Source of the DNA: Bacillus paramycoides
GTDB taxonomy: Bacteria > Bacillota > Bacilli > Bacillales > Bacillaceae_G
DNA: 64,000 nt
Reading direction: 5' to 3'
NCBI RefSeq assembly: GCF_001884235.1
Contig: NZ_MAOI01000023.1
Span: 1 to 64,000, forward strand
In this document: piece by piece, positions 43,508 to 52,488 of the stretch
Layout of the letters: each line of letters starts with the position of its first letter
Numbering within the stretch: position 1 is the stretch's first letter
Made by a program: the position numbers and the translations under genes
Notes under the pieces: generated by a model
The model's input: the letters and a program-made list of their open reading frames with translations, nothing else
Databases searched by the model: none
What the model was told of the DNA's origin: nothing

Positions 43508-43522
43508 TGAAATGAAATTTCA
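43508..43522. promoter_or_regulatory. Candidate MurR operator upstream of murQ
   Basis: TGAAATGAAATTTCA: arms TGAAAT / ATTTCA, with an inner GAAATTTC palindrome, about 85 bp before murQ. It fits the A/T-rich inverted repeats bound by RpiR regulators. Untested. Confidence 0.5.
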
Positions 43523-43552
43523 ACGCATGACATATTTGTGTCAAATATAATA

Positions 43553-43580
43553 AAAAAGATGAGTCTCCTCATCTTTTTTT
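43553..43580 (-). terminator. Terminator between murR and murQ
   Basis: Stem AAAAAAGATGAG / CTCATCTTTTTT with a four-base loop, abutting the murR stop. Confidence 0.9.
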
Positions 43581-44447
43581 CTACTTTAACTTCCGTAACC
43601 GTACTGCTTCTTCTCTCGTTTCCATAAATTGATCTATCACATTATTACCAATACGATTAAAAGTAATAACGTATAAAGCATCAATCATATTGAGTTGCGT
43701 CATCCGTGAAGCAATACTCGCTATACGATGATCTTGCTCTACATCCGGCATACAAAGGCGAATGTCTGCCGCTTTATATAAAGGAGATGATTGATCTAGC
43801 TTCGTAATCGCAATAACCGTAGCTCCTCGTTTCTTCGCATATTGCGCCATTTCGAGCACATCTTTCGTCCGTCCAGAAGTTGAAATCGCAACAAATATAT
43901 CACCCTCTCGTAAATTCGTCACGAGTGGCAACATCATATGAAAATCAGATAGCATCATCGCTGTAAACCCAAGCCTAGTAAATTTATAAGCTCCGTCCAT
44001 CGCCGGTGTCGCTGATCCACCAACACCGTAAAATATAATCTTACCAGCCTTCACAATACTATTTGCCGCTTTCTCAAGTTCCTTTTTATCTATCGCAGTA
44101 ACGCTCGCCTCAATTGCAGCTTTATTCACATATGTAACTTTATTGAACAAATCGTACGGTCCATCTTCTGTATTCATCACTGAAAAATCGTTAATATTAT
44201 AATCAGCAATCGTTAATTCACGAACGAGCGCTAACTTAAATGCTTTAAAGCTCCCAATACCGATTGTTTTACAAAAACGTACAACACTCGCCTCACTCGC
44301 TCCCGCATTTGTAGACACTTCTTTCGTCGTTAAATTCGGAACAATCTCTGCGTTCTCCATTATGTACATGGCAACCTTTTTCTCAGCTGGTGAAAATTGA
44401 TCCATATTATTTTCAATTTTAAATAGTAATGTTGAAGCTTTCACCAT
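43581..44447 (-). CDS. murR: RpiR-family regulator of MurNAc genes
   Basis: 288 residues. N-terminal HTH_6 (about 1-77; TKEVSTNAGASEASVVRFCKTIG) and a C-terminal SIS sugar-phosphate-binding domain (about 120-250; IIFYGVGGSATPAMDGAYK and ISTSGRTKDVLEMA). Senses a sugar phosphate, most likely MurNAc-6P, the substrate of the neighbouring MurQ. Separated from murQ by a terminator. Confidence 0.9.
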   Translation of the reverse strand: MVKASTLLFKIENNMDQFSPAEKKVAMYIMENAEIVPNLTTKEVSTNAGASEASVVRFCKTIGIGSFKAFKLALVRELTIADYNINDFSVMNTEDGPYDLFNKVTYVNKAAIEASVTAIDKKELEKAANSIVKAGKIIFYGVGGSATPAMDGAYKFTRLGFTAMMLSDFHMMLPLVTNLREGDIFVAISTSGRTKDVLEMAQYAKKRGATVIAITKLDQSSPLYKAADIRLCMPDVEQDHRIASIASRMTQLNMIDALYVITFNRIGNNVIDQFMETREEAVRLRKLK

Positions 44448-44474
44448 TTAACCTCCACTTCTTGTGGCCACTTT

Positions 44475-44792
44475 TTATTTCGTATATTCTCCTTCTTCAA
44501 GAAGATAATAGCCATCATCACCAGGCGGATGAAACACATTTACAGTGCGATTCCCTTTTTGATAAACGGTTCTTTCCCCTTCTGTCCACTTCTTTTCCCA
44601 TCCATTTAGCCAAACTGCGAAGTCTGGTAAAAATGCAGTGTATTTATATTCATGTGGATAACCGCCTTCCACGTGAGAAGAAAAAATAGAAACCGGAAAA
44701 TCTTTCACTTTTGATTCCTTTCCTGCAATCAATGGTATGCAAAGTAAAAGAAGTATAACTACGCCTATAACTTTTCCCCTCGTAATCTTCAT
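44475..44792 (-). CDS. 105-aa exported or anchored protein upstream of murR
   Basis: An N-terminal hydrophobic signal or anchor (about 8-23, VIGVVILLLLCIPLIAG) without a lipobox, then an extracytoplasmic region with many aromatic residues (EYKYTAFLPDFAVWLNGWEKKW) and an acidic end. Ends 27 bp before murR and is probably cotranscribed with it. Family not recognised; a link to MurNAc recycling is only positional. Confidence 0.6.
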   Translation of the reverse strand: MKITRGKVIGVVILLLLCIPLIAGKESKVKDFPVSIFSSHVEGGYPHEYKYTAFLPDFAVWLNGWEKKWTEGERTVYQKGNRTVNVFHPPGDDGYYLLEEGEYTK

Positions 44793-44876
44793 CTATTTCT
44801 CTCCTTGCCCTAGCATATACGTAGATTTTAACATAATTACAACCTATTCATGCTACATAACCAGTGCTTTTTGCAA

Positions 44877-44912
44877 TTAAAAAAGAGCTTACCTATATAA
44901 GATAAGCCCTTT
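44877..44912 (-). terminator. Terminator of the cation/proton antiporter gene
   Basis: Stem AAAAGAGCTTA / TAAGCCCTTT (plus strand, wobble pair) with a T-run on the minus side, a few bases past the antiporter stop. Confidence 0.75.
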
Positions 44913-44916
44913 CTCT

Positions 44917-46044
44917 CTATACAAAATACTTCTTCAAAAGTGGCGGCGTAATAATCGTCGTTAATATAACAACAATGACAATAGCTGTGAAATTTTCTTT
45001 CGCTAACAAATTCGCCGTTAATCCATTTGCTGCAATGATGAGCGCTACTTCACCGCGCGATACCATCCCTGCCCCAATACTAATAGAAGATTGTAAATTA
45101 AATCCTGTTAGTCTTGCTCCTAAACCCGATCCAATTAACTTTGTGAAAATCGCAATAAGCGTCATAATGATAATGAACCAAAGTTGGCTTCCAATACCTT
45201 GAAATGTAATTTCCATTCCGATACTTACGAAGAACACTGGTACAAATATCGCATATGCAATCGGTTCAATTTTATGTTCCACTTCATGCTTATACGCTGT
45301 TTGAGATATTGCAATTCCTGCTGCAAAAGCTCCGATGATACCTGCGATTCCCATTTGTTCACTATAATAAGCAAATGAAAAACAAATAATAAGAGCCGCG
45401 CTAATTAACGCTTCAGATACACGAAGTGGTACGAGCATTTTCATAATCCACGGAACGACTTTCCATGCGATAAAAACAATACTTACAAAGAAAATAATTT
45501 TCTTTGCGATGACAAGTGTTATATTCACATCTTGTGTTCCTAAAAAGCTCATTACAAACGCTAATAAAATAACGACAATTACATCATCAAATACAGCTGC
45601 TCCTAAAATTGTTGTACTTTCTCTCGTATTCATTTTCCCTAAATCTCGTAATGTTTGCACCGTAATACTAACCGATGTTGCGCAAAGTAATAATCCTAAA
45701 AAAATAGCATGGGATTGTATCAATCCAAAAAGCAGTCCCGTTACATATCCACCGATAAAAGGAAAAATAATTCCACCAGCCGCTACTGCAAATGACGATT
45801 TTAAGTTCCGATTTAGCTCTTCTAAATCTGTTTCGAGTCCCGCCATAAACATAAGTAGCAAAACACCAATTTCGCTAAGCTCATCAATAAGTTCAGAACT
45901 ATTAATAATGCCAAGTACTGCCGGACCGATAATAATACCAACGATTAATTTACCGAGTACAGAAGGCTGACCAAGTCTAACGCTAATATCACCAGCTAAT
46001 TTCGTACAAAGTAAAATGACGACAAGTTCGAAATAAAATAACAT
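44917..46044 (-). CDS. CPA2-type monovalent cation:H+ antiporter (GerN/NapA-like)
   Basis: 375 residues from ATG 46044 (RBS AGGAGAAGATGCT), 12-13 helices. Signatures LCTKLAGDISVRLGQPSVLGKLIVGIIIGP and the catalytic acidic pair in AAVFDDVIVVILLA. SRGEVALIIAANGL is near the C-terminus. No KTN domain. B. cereus GerN and GerT belong here and act in spore germination and Na+ tolerance; which member this is cannot be told. A degenerate bcr1 end lies just upstream. Confidence 0.88.
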   Translation of the reverse strand: MLFYFELVVILLCTKLAGDISVRLGQPSVLGKLIVGIIIGPAVLGIINSSELIDELSEIGVLLLMFMAGLETDLEELNRNLKSSFAVAAGGIIFPFIGGYVTGLLFGLIQSHAIFLGLLLCATSVSITVQTLRDLGKMNTRESTTILGAAVFDDVIVVILLAFVMSFLGTQDVNITLVIAKKIIFFVSIVFIAWKVVPWIMKMLVPLRVSEALISAALIICFSFAYYSEQMGIAGIIGAFAAGIAISQTAYKHEVEHKIEPIAYAIFVPVFFVSIGMEITFQGIGSQLWFIIIMTLIAIFTKLIGSGLGARLTGFNLQSSISIGAGMVSRGEVALIIAANGLTANLLAKENFTAIVIVVILTTIITPPLLKKYFV

Positions 46045-46065
46045 AGCATCTTCTCCTACTATATA

Positions 46066-46112
46066 AAGTAAAACTTTAATCAGTGGATTATTCTTCATCT
46101 CTACTGATTGTT
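46066..46112 (-). repeat. Eroded bcr1 end, copy F (reverse)
   Basis: ATAAAGTAAAACTTTAATC and AGTGGATT..CTACTGATT correspond to the bcr1 3' end with a degraded hairpin. The rest is lost. It sits between the antiporter promoter side and the divergent permease gene. Confidence 0.6.
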
Positions 46113-46325
46113 AACCTGCATCTATGCCTGCACATAGTTTCTCCTTACAACCGGCATTTTATTTGTTAAAGTTTTATTTGACAAAATATTCTGAATTATA
46201 TTAAAATTAATCCAGAAATTTCAAAAAACTATATACCATAACTGTACCTTCACTTACGTACTCTTTTCCAATGGGTTCACACTATTCGCAGTTATGGAGA
46301 CGAAAAAATGGGGGGAGAGTCCAAA

Positions 46326-47729
46326 GTGAAATCATTATTACGAAAAAAAGCGCTTAGTACTGAATCACCACGGCAGCTAGATCGAACACTAACTGCATTA
46401 GATTTAACGTTTTTAGGAATCGGCGCCGTAATTGGGACAGGGATATTTGTATTAACAGGTATTGTAGCGGCAAAACATTCTGGTCCTGGTATTATGTTAT
46501 CATTCCTTATTGCTGCATTTACTTGTGCCTGTGTAGCCTTTTGTTATGCCGAATTCGCTTCTTCTATACCAGTCTCAGGAAGTGTTTATACTTATGCATA
46601 CATGACCGTTGGAGAAGTTGTCGCCTTCATCGTTGGTTGGTGTTTAATGCTCGAATATTTACTCGCAGTTGCAGCAGTAGCTGTTGGATGGTCTGGATAT
46701 TTACAATCATTGCTTCAAGGATTCAATATACACCTTCCCGCCATTATTTCCTCGGCCCCCGGAACTGGAAAAGGTGGTCTCATTGATTTACCAGCTGTTT
46801 GTATTTTACTTCTCATTACTGGGCTTTTAAGTTTTGGTATACGTGAAAGCGCACGCATTAATAATGTTATGGTCCTTATAAAATTAGCAGTTATTATCGC
46901 CTTTATCGTAGCAGGCGCAAAATATGTAAAGCCTGAAAATTGGACACCGTTCATTCCATTCGGATACGACGGCATTATTACTGGAGCTGCCACTGTCTTC
47001 TTCGCATTTTTAGGTTTTGATGCGATCGCAACCGCTGCGGAAGAAACGAAAAAACCACAGCGTGATTTACCAATCGGTATTATCGGTTCCCTTCTTATTT
47101 GTACCGTTTTATACATGATCGTATCTTTCGTTTTAACAGGTATGGTTCCCTATACTCAATTAGACGTTTCTGATCCCGTTGCATTTGCACTACATTTCGT
47201 TGGAGAAGATACTATCGCTGGGTTACTTGCAGTTGGTGCGATGACAGGAATGACAACCGTTCTTTTAGTCGTTATGTATGGACAAGTTCGCGTTTCGTAT
47301 GCAATGAGCCGAGACGGTTTACTTCCAAAAGCGTTAGCACGCGTAAATAAAAAAGTGAAAATTCCTTTACTAAACACATGGATTACTGGGGTATTTGCAG
47401 CTTTATTAGCAGGACTTTTAGACTTACATTTACTTGCGAATTTAGTAAACATCGGTACGTTAACAGCCTTCACCTTCGTTTGCTGCGCTGTCCTTATTTT
47501 ACGAAAAACACATCCTGATTTAAAACGCGGGTTCCGTGCACCTTTCGTACCTGTATTACCAATTGTCGCTATTCTTTGTTGCTTATATTTAATGATTAAT
47601 TTGTCTAAAACGACATGGATCAGCTTTGCAGTTTGGCTTATTATCGGTTTATGCGTCTATTTCTTCTACTCTAGAAAGCATAGTCATTTAGCTACTGAAA
47701 AAACAAACGATGAGCAAAAAGAAGCATAA
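46326..47729 (+). CDS. APC amino-acid permease (YfnA-like)
   Basis: 467 residues from GTG 46326 (RBS GGGGGGAGAG; the ATG at 46308 lies upstream of that RBS). About 12-14 helices: LTFLGIGAVIGTGIFVLTG, then GPGIMLSFLIAAF and CYAEFASSIPVSGSVYTY, signatures of the cationic amino-acid transporter (CAT) branch. B. subtilis YfnA is the nearest relative by eye. Substrate likely branched-chain, threonine or cationic amino acids; unproven. Confidence 0.87.
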   Translation: MKSLLRKKALSTESPRQLDRTLTALDLTFLGIGAVIGTGIFVLTGIVAAKHSGPGIMLSFLIAAFTCACVAFCYAEFASSIPVSGSVYTYAYMTVGEVVAFIVGWCLMLEYLLAVAAVAVGWSGYLQSLLQGFNIHLPAIISSAPGTGKGGLIDLPAVCILLLITGLLSFGIRESARINNVMVLIKLAVIIAFIVAGAKYVKPENWTPFIPFGYDGIITGAATVFFAFLGFDAIATAAEETKKPQRDLPIGIIGSLLICTVLYMIVSFVLTGMVPYTQLDVSDPVAFALHFVGEDTIAGLLAVGAMTGMTTVLLVVMYGQVRVSYAMSRDGLLPKALARVNKKVKIPLLNTWITGVFAALLAGLLDLHLLANLVNIGTLTAFTFVCCAVLILRKTHPDLKRGFRAPFVPVLPIVAILCCLYLMINLSKTTWISFAVWLIIGLCVYFFYSRKHSHLATEKTNDEQKEA

Positions 47730-47730
47730 A

Positions 47731-47766
47731 AAATAGCTCGCCTATAAAAAAGGCGAGCTATTTTCA
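47731..47766 (+). terminator. Terminator of the yfnA-like gene
   Basis: Perfect 12-bp stem AAATAGCTCGCC / GGCGAGCTATTT and following T. Confidence 0.9.
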
Positions 47767-47861
47767 TGTTCTATTATGTTGTTTAGTTAACGATTGTAAA
47801 ATGACAAATATGCCGATGCTAGTTAATTCATAAGCTTCAACTTTTGCATGCTTATTTCCCC

Positions 47862-48065
47862 TTACTTCGTCTCCTTCTTTTTCTTTCTCCACGCGTTTAC
47901 ACTATCAAAGAAAAAGTTAATAAATAGCGTTCCTAATCCCGCTAATAAAAATGTCATTAAAAATAGAACCCATATACTTTTATCTTTTAATAAATAATAT
48001 CCTACAAGGAGCACAACAGCGATCCATACATATTCAAGAATTCTTTTTATCTTTTTCTCTTCCAA
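47862..48065 (-). CDS. 67-aa two-helix membrane protein
   Basis: Two helices (about 10-26 and 31-53) between basic ends (MEEKKIKR, AWRKKKKETK). The RBS-like AAAGGGAG lies upstream. Transcribed toward the yfnA-like terminator. Family not recognised; small membrane proteins of this type are common in bacilli. Confidence 0.6.
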   Translation of the reverse strand: MEEKKIKRILEYVWIAVVLLVGYYLLKDKSIWVLFLMTFLLAGLGTLFINFFFDSVNAWRKKKKETK

Positions 48066-48102
48066 ATTATTCGCTCCCTTTTTCTATTCTACTTTTAGTA
48101 TA

Positions 48103-48136
48103 ACAAAAAAGAAGCCTATCATGATAAGCTTCTTTT
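48103..48136 (-). terminator. Terminator of the metallophosphoesterase gene
   Basis: Twelve-bp near-perfect stem AAGAAGCTTATC / GATAGGCTTCTT followed by TTTTTG on the minus strand, ten bases past the stop. Confidence 0.85.
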
Positions 48137-48145
48137 TCTTCTTCC

Positions 48146-50608
48146 TTATTTGTTAATGCTTTTTTCAACCAATGAAATAACATGCTCTAACGTACGATTC
48201 ATTGATTCTACATACTCATCTTTTACATTTTTATCTTTTAACACCGCTTCTGCAACTGTGATTTTTTGAGTTAATGATTTAACTGATCCATCTGTTATTT
48301 CTCCAGCTTGCGCTTTCTTTACTAAAGCTTTTGCAGATTCAATATTCACTTGTAATTTTTCTTTCGGTGTTTTTGGCTGCTCTTCTGCCACTTTTGATTG
48401 TACAAATGTTTGGTTTGCTGTTTTTAATTCATTATACGTTTGAACAATTTCTTCTCCTGTGCTTGCTGCGTTTTCGAATACTTTCTTTGCATTACTATAA
48501 CTTTTTTGTAATTCGTTAAACGCTTCTTGTGAATATTGACCTGGCTTCTCACCAAATTCATAAGTACCTGCCAATACTTCTTTCACTTTTCCAATCTCTT
48601 CATATAACGCATTTACTTGCTCTAATTTTGTACGGTTAGAAAACTCATTGTACGCTGCTAATACTTCTGAAGAGCTTAACGCTTTACTATATAATTTTGC
48701 GAGCGCAATTTGTCCATTTAACGGAATACCGCCATTTCCATTACTATCTGGGTCTGCACCAAATGCAAATGGTACGTTCGGATGATACACTTTCCCATTG
48801 GCTGGCTGACTATTTACTTTTTTACCATCTACATAAATTGCTACTTCACTTCCATTATACGTTCCGGTTAAATGGTACGTTTTGTTTGCTTCTAATTGAG
48901 CGCCAACACGCTTATAGCTTCCGCCAATATGAGCCCACAATTCTACATATCCACTTCCTGTAGATTCAAAACCAATTCCACCGCTCTCTGTATTTTGTAA
49001 AATCCCTTGTCCACGAATTTCATTCATCGAAAATACAGTTTCTAACGTAAACGTATTCGCTACTTTTTCTTTTTGTGCCGCTGAAAACGGAATGTAACCA
49101 AACGTATTTGCTTTTCCATTTAACTTCATTACATGTTTTTTCAAGGCTTTATCGTATTCAATTGATACGTTTCCTTTCACATCACCTTTTGTCCCAAATG
49201 GTGAATTATCTGTAAATGTACCATCTAAAAAATTCACATCAAAAACGTCTGCCTTTGGCACTTTCACATTCGGATCAATATTATCTTTTTTCGTTGTAAT
49301 TTCCGCTGTTAACGGTTGTTCACTTTCATTGCCAAACGAATCAATCGCAACCACTTCAAGCTTATATGTTTTCCCGCCATCTAATCCTGCAAGTGTAAAT
49401 GTAAGTTCTTTCGGCACTGGATCACGATAAAACTCGGAGAACGCTAATAGCTTATTTTTAATCTCACCTGTTTGTTTATCCTTTGCTTGCAAGCGATAAG
49501 AATGAACAAGAAGGTTGTCCAACGCTTGCGGGAATGTTACTGTTGCCGCATTTTCCGTTACATTTGATACAGCAAGCTTTGCATCCTTCGCAAAGTATGG
49601 CTTTTCTTTATCACGATCTTCTACATAGTTGAATCCTTCTTTTTTCGTTGGTAACTTAATTTTCCAAGGTTCGCCTGTCCAAGAATTTGTATGGAAATCA
49701 CGGCGATTAATTGTTACCTCTTTGTCATCTACCTCTACTAATAAACCTTGGCTTAATGTACTAGCTCCTGGCGGGATATTTCCTTGTACTTTACCACCTT
49801 CAACTTCCATATAGCTTACAGAAGATGTTCCAACGGACGTAAAGTCTTTTTGATGAATCGATCTTGGATCATCTAACGGATAATGCGAATGACCTGAAAA
49901 CGTAATGACTTGTGGATATTCTTTTAATACCGCATTAATTTTTGCACTATCCTGCGTTCCCCATTCTTGGCTACCGTACACTGTATCTTTAATATGTTGA
50001 TGTAAAAACACAAAAATCGGTTTTTCTGGATCCTCTTTTTGTGCCTTTGCCATTTCTTCCTTTAACCAATTAATTTGCTTGTCCGAATAATATCCATGTG
50101 TTGTCCCATCCTCTGGAGACATAACAAGGAAATGATACCCTTTTACCACTTTATGATAATAAATCGATTCCATTCCTGTTTTTTCTAAGAAACGCTTCTG
50201 CGCTCCCTCTACAGATAAGCCATTCCAATAATCATGATTACCTAGAGAATTCATTCGTACCGCATCTTTATTTGCATTTTCGTTATACACTTGCATGAAA
50301 CGATCATATTGTTGCAGCGATCCTGTATCCGTGAAATCACCTACAATAACAAAAGCATCTTGCTTTGGTGCAAGCGTATTAAATTGCTCAATCGCTCGTT
50401 TCCAGCGAAACGTATCATCTGTTCCACTATTTTTAATATGCACATCACTTACAACTGGAAAAACAAGCTTCTTCTCACTTGGTGCCTTTTCTTGTTTTTT
50501 CTCTTCCGCTTTGACCGATGTACTCCACGGAAATGATACAAATGCTAATACAAAAACCATCAATAATCCAATAAGGCCTTTTACTTTTCGTAAAGCAGTT
50601 CTTTCCAC
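48146..50608 (-). CDS. Large secreted metallophosphoesterase with LamG-like and FIVAR domains
   Basis: About 820 residues from GTG 50608 (GAGGAGGATTCAC upstream; the ATG at 50623 has no RBS). Signal peptide ending TSVKAEEK. Calcineurin-like phosphoesterase domain (about 45-340): VVSDVHIK, VIVGDFTD, SLGNHDYW, FLHQH, TFSGHSHYP, the metal-binding set. A fibronectin III-like domain (about 360-450), a LamG/concanavalin-like domain (about 465-650) and FIVAR-type helical repeats follow to the end. No LPXTG or SLH is seen, so it is secreted or held by carbohydrate binding. Probable extracellular phosphodiesterase or phosphatase. Confidence 0.88.
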   Translation of the reverse strand: MERTALRKVKGLIGLLMVFVLAFVSFPWSTSVKAEEKKQEKAPSEKKLVFPVVSDVHIKNSGTDDTFRWKRAIEQFNTLAPKQDAFVIVGDFTDTGSLQQYDRFMQVYNENANKDAVRMNSLGNHDYWNGLSVEGAQKRFLEKTGMESIYYHKVVKGYHFLVMSPEDGTTHGYYSDKQINWLKEEMAKAQKEDPEKPIFVFLHQHIKDTVYGSQEWGTQDSAKINAVLKEYPQVITFSGHSHYPLDDPRSIHQKDFTSVGTSSVSYMEVEGGKVQGNIPPGASTLSQGLLVEVDDKEVTINRRDFHTNSWTGEPWKIKLPTKKEGFNYVEDRDKEKPYFAKDAKLAVSNVTENAATVTFPQALDNLLVHSYRLQAKDKQTGEIKNKLLAFSEFYRDPVPKELTFTLAGLDGGKTYKLEVVAIDSFGNESEQPLTAEITTKKDNIDPNVKVPKADVFDVNFLDGTFTDNSPFGTKGDVKGNVSIEYDKALKKHVMKLNGKANTFGYIPFSAAQKEKVANTFTLETVFSMNEIRGQGILQNTESGGIGFESTGSGYVELWAHIGGSYKRVGAQLEANKTYHLTGTYNGSEVAIYVDGKKVNSQPANGKVYHPNVPFAFGADPDSNGNGGIPLNGQIALAKLYSKALSSSEVLAAYNEFSNRTKLEQVNALYEEIGKVKEVLAGTYEFGEKPGQYSQEAFNELQKSYSNAKKVFENAASTGEEIVQTYNELKTANQTFVQSKVAEEQPKTPKEKLQVNIESAKALVKKAQAGEITDGSVKSLTQKITVAEAVLKDKNVKDEYVESMNRTLEHVISLVEKSINK

Positions 50609-50945
50609 GTGAATCCTCCTCATATAATGAATTAATTACAATGGTTATTGTACCGAACACATATTAACTTCATTTAAATTAAAGTTAAAAATTATTTTAC
50701 TTTTGTAAATATACAGTCAATTTTATGTAACATCCAACATTACTTGTACTATCTTATACAACCACCTTTACTGTTTTTCCTGGCAACACGATGTCGTACA
50801 CAGGGAAATCATTACAATCCATTACAATTATTAATATTCCAAATAATCCACTCCCCTATATAGAGGGGAAATATTGTTGTCAGTTTTCATTTTGTTTATA
50901 AGATAAGTTTCCTCTTCTTTACTTATGAACCTACAAACCATAGAG
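50609..50945. other. AT-rich promoter and spacer region
   Basis: About 340 bp. It contains a small hairpin CCCCTATATAGAGGGG near 50853 and, on the minus strand, a short open stretch ending YDIVLPGKTVKVVV at 50754, which may be a coding remnant. No gene is supported. Confidence 0.4.
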
Positions 50946-50974
50946 AAAAGGCATACCATTTTGGTATGCCTTTT
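50946..50974 (-). terminator. Terminator after the Ena-like pseudogene
   Basis: Perfect 12-bp stem AAAAGGCATACC / GGTATGCCTTTT with a five-base loop, directly after the TAA of the remnant. Confidence 0.85.
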
Positions 50975-50975
50975 C

Positions 50976-51217
50976 TTATGAAATCGGATAACGCACTGTA
51001 AGGCATAATTGCCCTTGGCTCGTTGCCGTCCCTGTTGTTACAATTTGAATTGTAGTAAAATACCTTACTGTAAACGAGCCGCTACTTTGTGGTTGTACAG
51101 CACATTTGTAATTGCAGTAGCAACTACAGTTCCTGACCATGGACTACACACTTTATCTTGTATAAAATTTTTATCTGGACAACAAGTTAACGCTGCTCCT
51201 GAGCATTCACAAGAAAT
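50976..51217 (-). pseudogene. Ena-type (DUF3992) endospore appendage subunit, disrupted
   Basis: Reading from 51217 gives (I)SCECSGAALTCCPDKNF, then IQDKVCSPWSGTVVATAITN, the N-terminal part of DUF3992/Ena subunits with the CC motif for inter-subunit disulfides. In the next frame, from about 51105, the sequence continues SGSFTVRYFTTIQIV and ends QGQLCLTVRYPIS, the conserved C-terminus. About 35-40 central residues are missing and the frame shifts at the junction. The start codon position holds ATT, seven bases after AAAGGTG, where ATG is expected. A bcr1 element begins eight bases upstream. Clearly a dead gene. Confidence 0.78.
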
Positions 51218-51225
51218 TATGCACC

Positions 51226-51384
51226 TTTATCCCGCTATTTGAGGGCAGTAAGACTCCCACCTCAAAATTCGGAGAATGCGAGGAAGTTAGGTGGGAGATC
51301 AACTGCCCGTAAACGCCCGATTGGTGAGGGCTGATAATCAGTGGGGGATGAACAAAACCCCCACTGATTAAAGTTTCACTTTAT
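51226..51384 (+). repeat. bcr1-type repeat, full-length copy C
   Basis: About 159 bp, TTTATCCCGCTATTTGAGGG to AAAGTTTCACTTTAT, with TTTAT at both ends, consistent with a target duplication. Same orientation as copy A. It lies between the Ena pseudogene start and the DedA stop. Confidence 0.9.
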
Positions 51385-51386
51385 CT

Positions 51387-51992
51387 TTAAATAGATTCCG
51401 TTTTGTCCCTCTTTTTCATATATTTATAGATTAAGATACTACCCACAATCACAAGAACAACTACTAGTATAGGTAACATGTACTCCCCAACAATAGCCCC
51501 TGCTTTTTCCCAATGCGGTCCTAATTTCATCCCTACATAAATATACAAGGCCGTTAACGGGAACATTGCTATAAATGTATATATGATAAATTGCCATATG
51601 TTCATTTTCGCCATACCACATGGAACAGAAATAAGTGTTCTGACCCCTGGAACGAAGCGTCCAACAAATGCTACAACCGGGCCATACTTCGCAAAGAAAT
51701 CATCTGCTTTTTGAATTTGTTCTTCTTTAACAAAGAAGTATTTCCCATATTTTAGCAACAGAGGACGACCACCGTAATAACCGAGCGCGTATAAAGTTAA
51801 TGGCCCTGTCGTTCCACCAAGTGTTCCGGCTAACACAGCTAGCCAAAAATTCATATCACCCTCGTACACCCAATACCCGACAAGCGGCAAAACAACCTCT
51901 GCTGGAATAAATTCAAAAGTTAAAGCTAACACAACTCCAAAATAAGAAAACTGCTTTAAATACTCAATTATATCTAAAATAATTTGCTCCAC
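51387..51992 (-). CDS. DedA-family membrane protein under Mn2+ riboswitch control
   Basis: 201 residues. LTFEFIPAEVVLPLVGYWVYEG, KYGKYFFVKEEQIQKADDFFAKYG and FVGRFVPGVRTLISVPCGMAKM are DedA signatures, including the essential Arg. It is 11 bp downstream of a DUF1232 gene and so lies in the same riboswitch-controlled transcript. The role in lipid transport or membrane homeostasis is inferred from family. The stop codon lies two bases past a bcr1 repeat. Confidence 0.9.
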   Translation of the reverse strand: MEQIILDIIEYLKQFSYFGVVLALTFEFIPAEVVLPLVGYWVYEGDMNFWLAVLAGTLGGTTGPLTLYALGYYGGRPLLLKYGKYFFVKEEQIQKADDFFAKYGPVVAFVGRFVPGVRTLISVPCGMAKMNIWQFIIYTFIAMFPLTALYIYVGMKLGPHWEKAGAIVGEYMLPILVVVLVIVGSILIYKYMKKRDKTESI

Positions 51993-52003
51993 ACTTTTAA
52001 CTC

Positions 52004-52285
52004 CTATCCTATATTCACATTATGCTTTTCTTGCAAATGTACTGGCGCCATCTTTACGATTCGGTTCAAAATGAATAAAACAATTCCAATATCATCTAAA
52101 ATACCGATAAACGGTAAGAAGTCTGGAATTAAATCGAGTGGCATAGCAACATACCCTACTAAAAAAACAATAGATAAGATTTTCTTCTTTATTGAAACCT
52201 CTTTTGAAGTGAAAAAGTCAAATAAAAATGGAACAAACTGGCGGACATGAAATACAACTCTTAATCTACTTATAAGTTTTTTCAT
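52004..52285 (-). CDS. DUF1232 (YkvA-like) protein
   Basis: 93 residues. The DUF1232 core LVGYVAMPLDLIPDFLPFIGILDDIGIV spans about 43-70 in a membrane-associated helical hairpin. RBS AGGAGA. First gene behind a yybP-ykoY (Mn2+) riboswitch, followed by a DedA gene. Family function is unknown; the context suggests a metal- or membrane-linked role. Confidence 0.88.
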   Translation of the reverse strand: MKKLISRLRVVFHVRQFVPFLFDFFTSKEVSIKKKILSIVFLVGYVAMPLDLIPDFLPFIGILDDIGIVLFILNRIVKMAPVHLQEKHNVNIG

Positions 52286-52309
52286 TTTATTTCTCCTCTC
52301 TTTGTATAC

Positions 52310-52470
52310 AAAAAGGACCCTACCAAATATGGTAAGGGTCCTAAAAAAGACAATAAGGGGCCTTTACCATTGCTGGTAAAGGTCTCACTAACAACGAAAC
52401 GTTGCCAATAAAGCCGAGGGTTTCTCCCTGTAATGACGACTTTATTGTAATAAGTTACTCCCCTTTATAT
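52310..52470 (-). ncRNA. yybP-ykoY (Mn2+) riboswitch with terminator
   Basis: On the minus strand: AAAGGGGAGTAAC (P1 5' side, about 52455-52467), then CCCTCGGCTTTATTGGCAACG and GTTAGTGAGACCTTTACC..GGTAAAGGCCCCTT, the conserved elements of the yybP-ykoY class including GGCAACG and AGTGAGACC. P1 pairs 52355-52360 with 52460-52465. A terminator (AGGACCC..ACC / GGT..GGGTCCT, then TTTTT) at 52310-52342 is the expression platform. Mn2+ binding should favour read-through into the DUF1232-DedA operon. Confidence 0.9.
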
Positions 52471-52488
52471 ACACAATTTTATACAATC

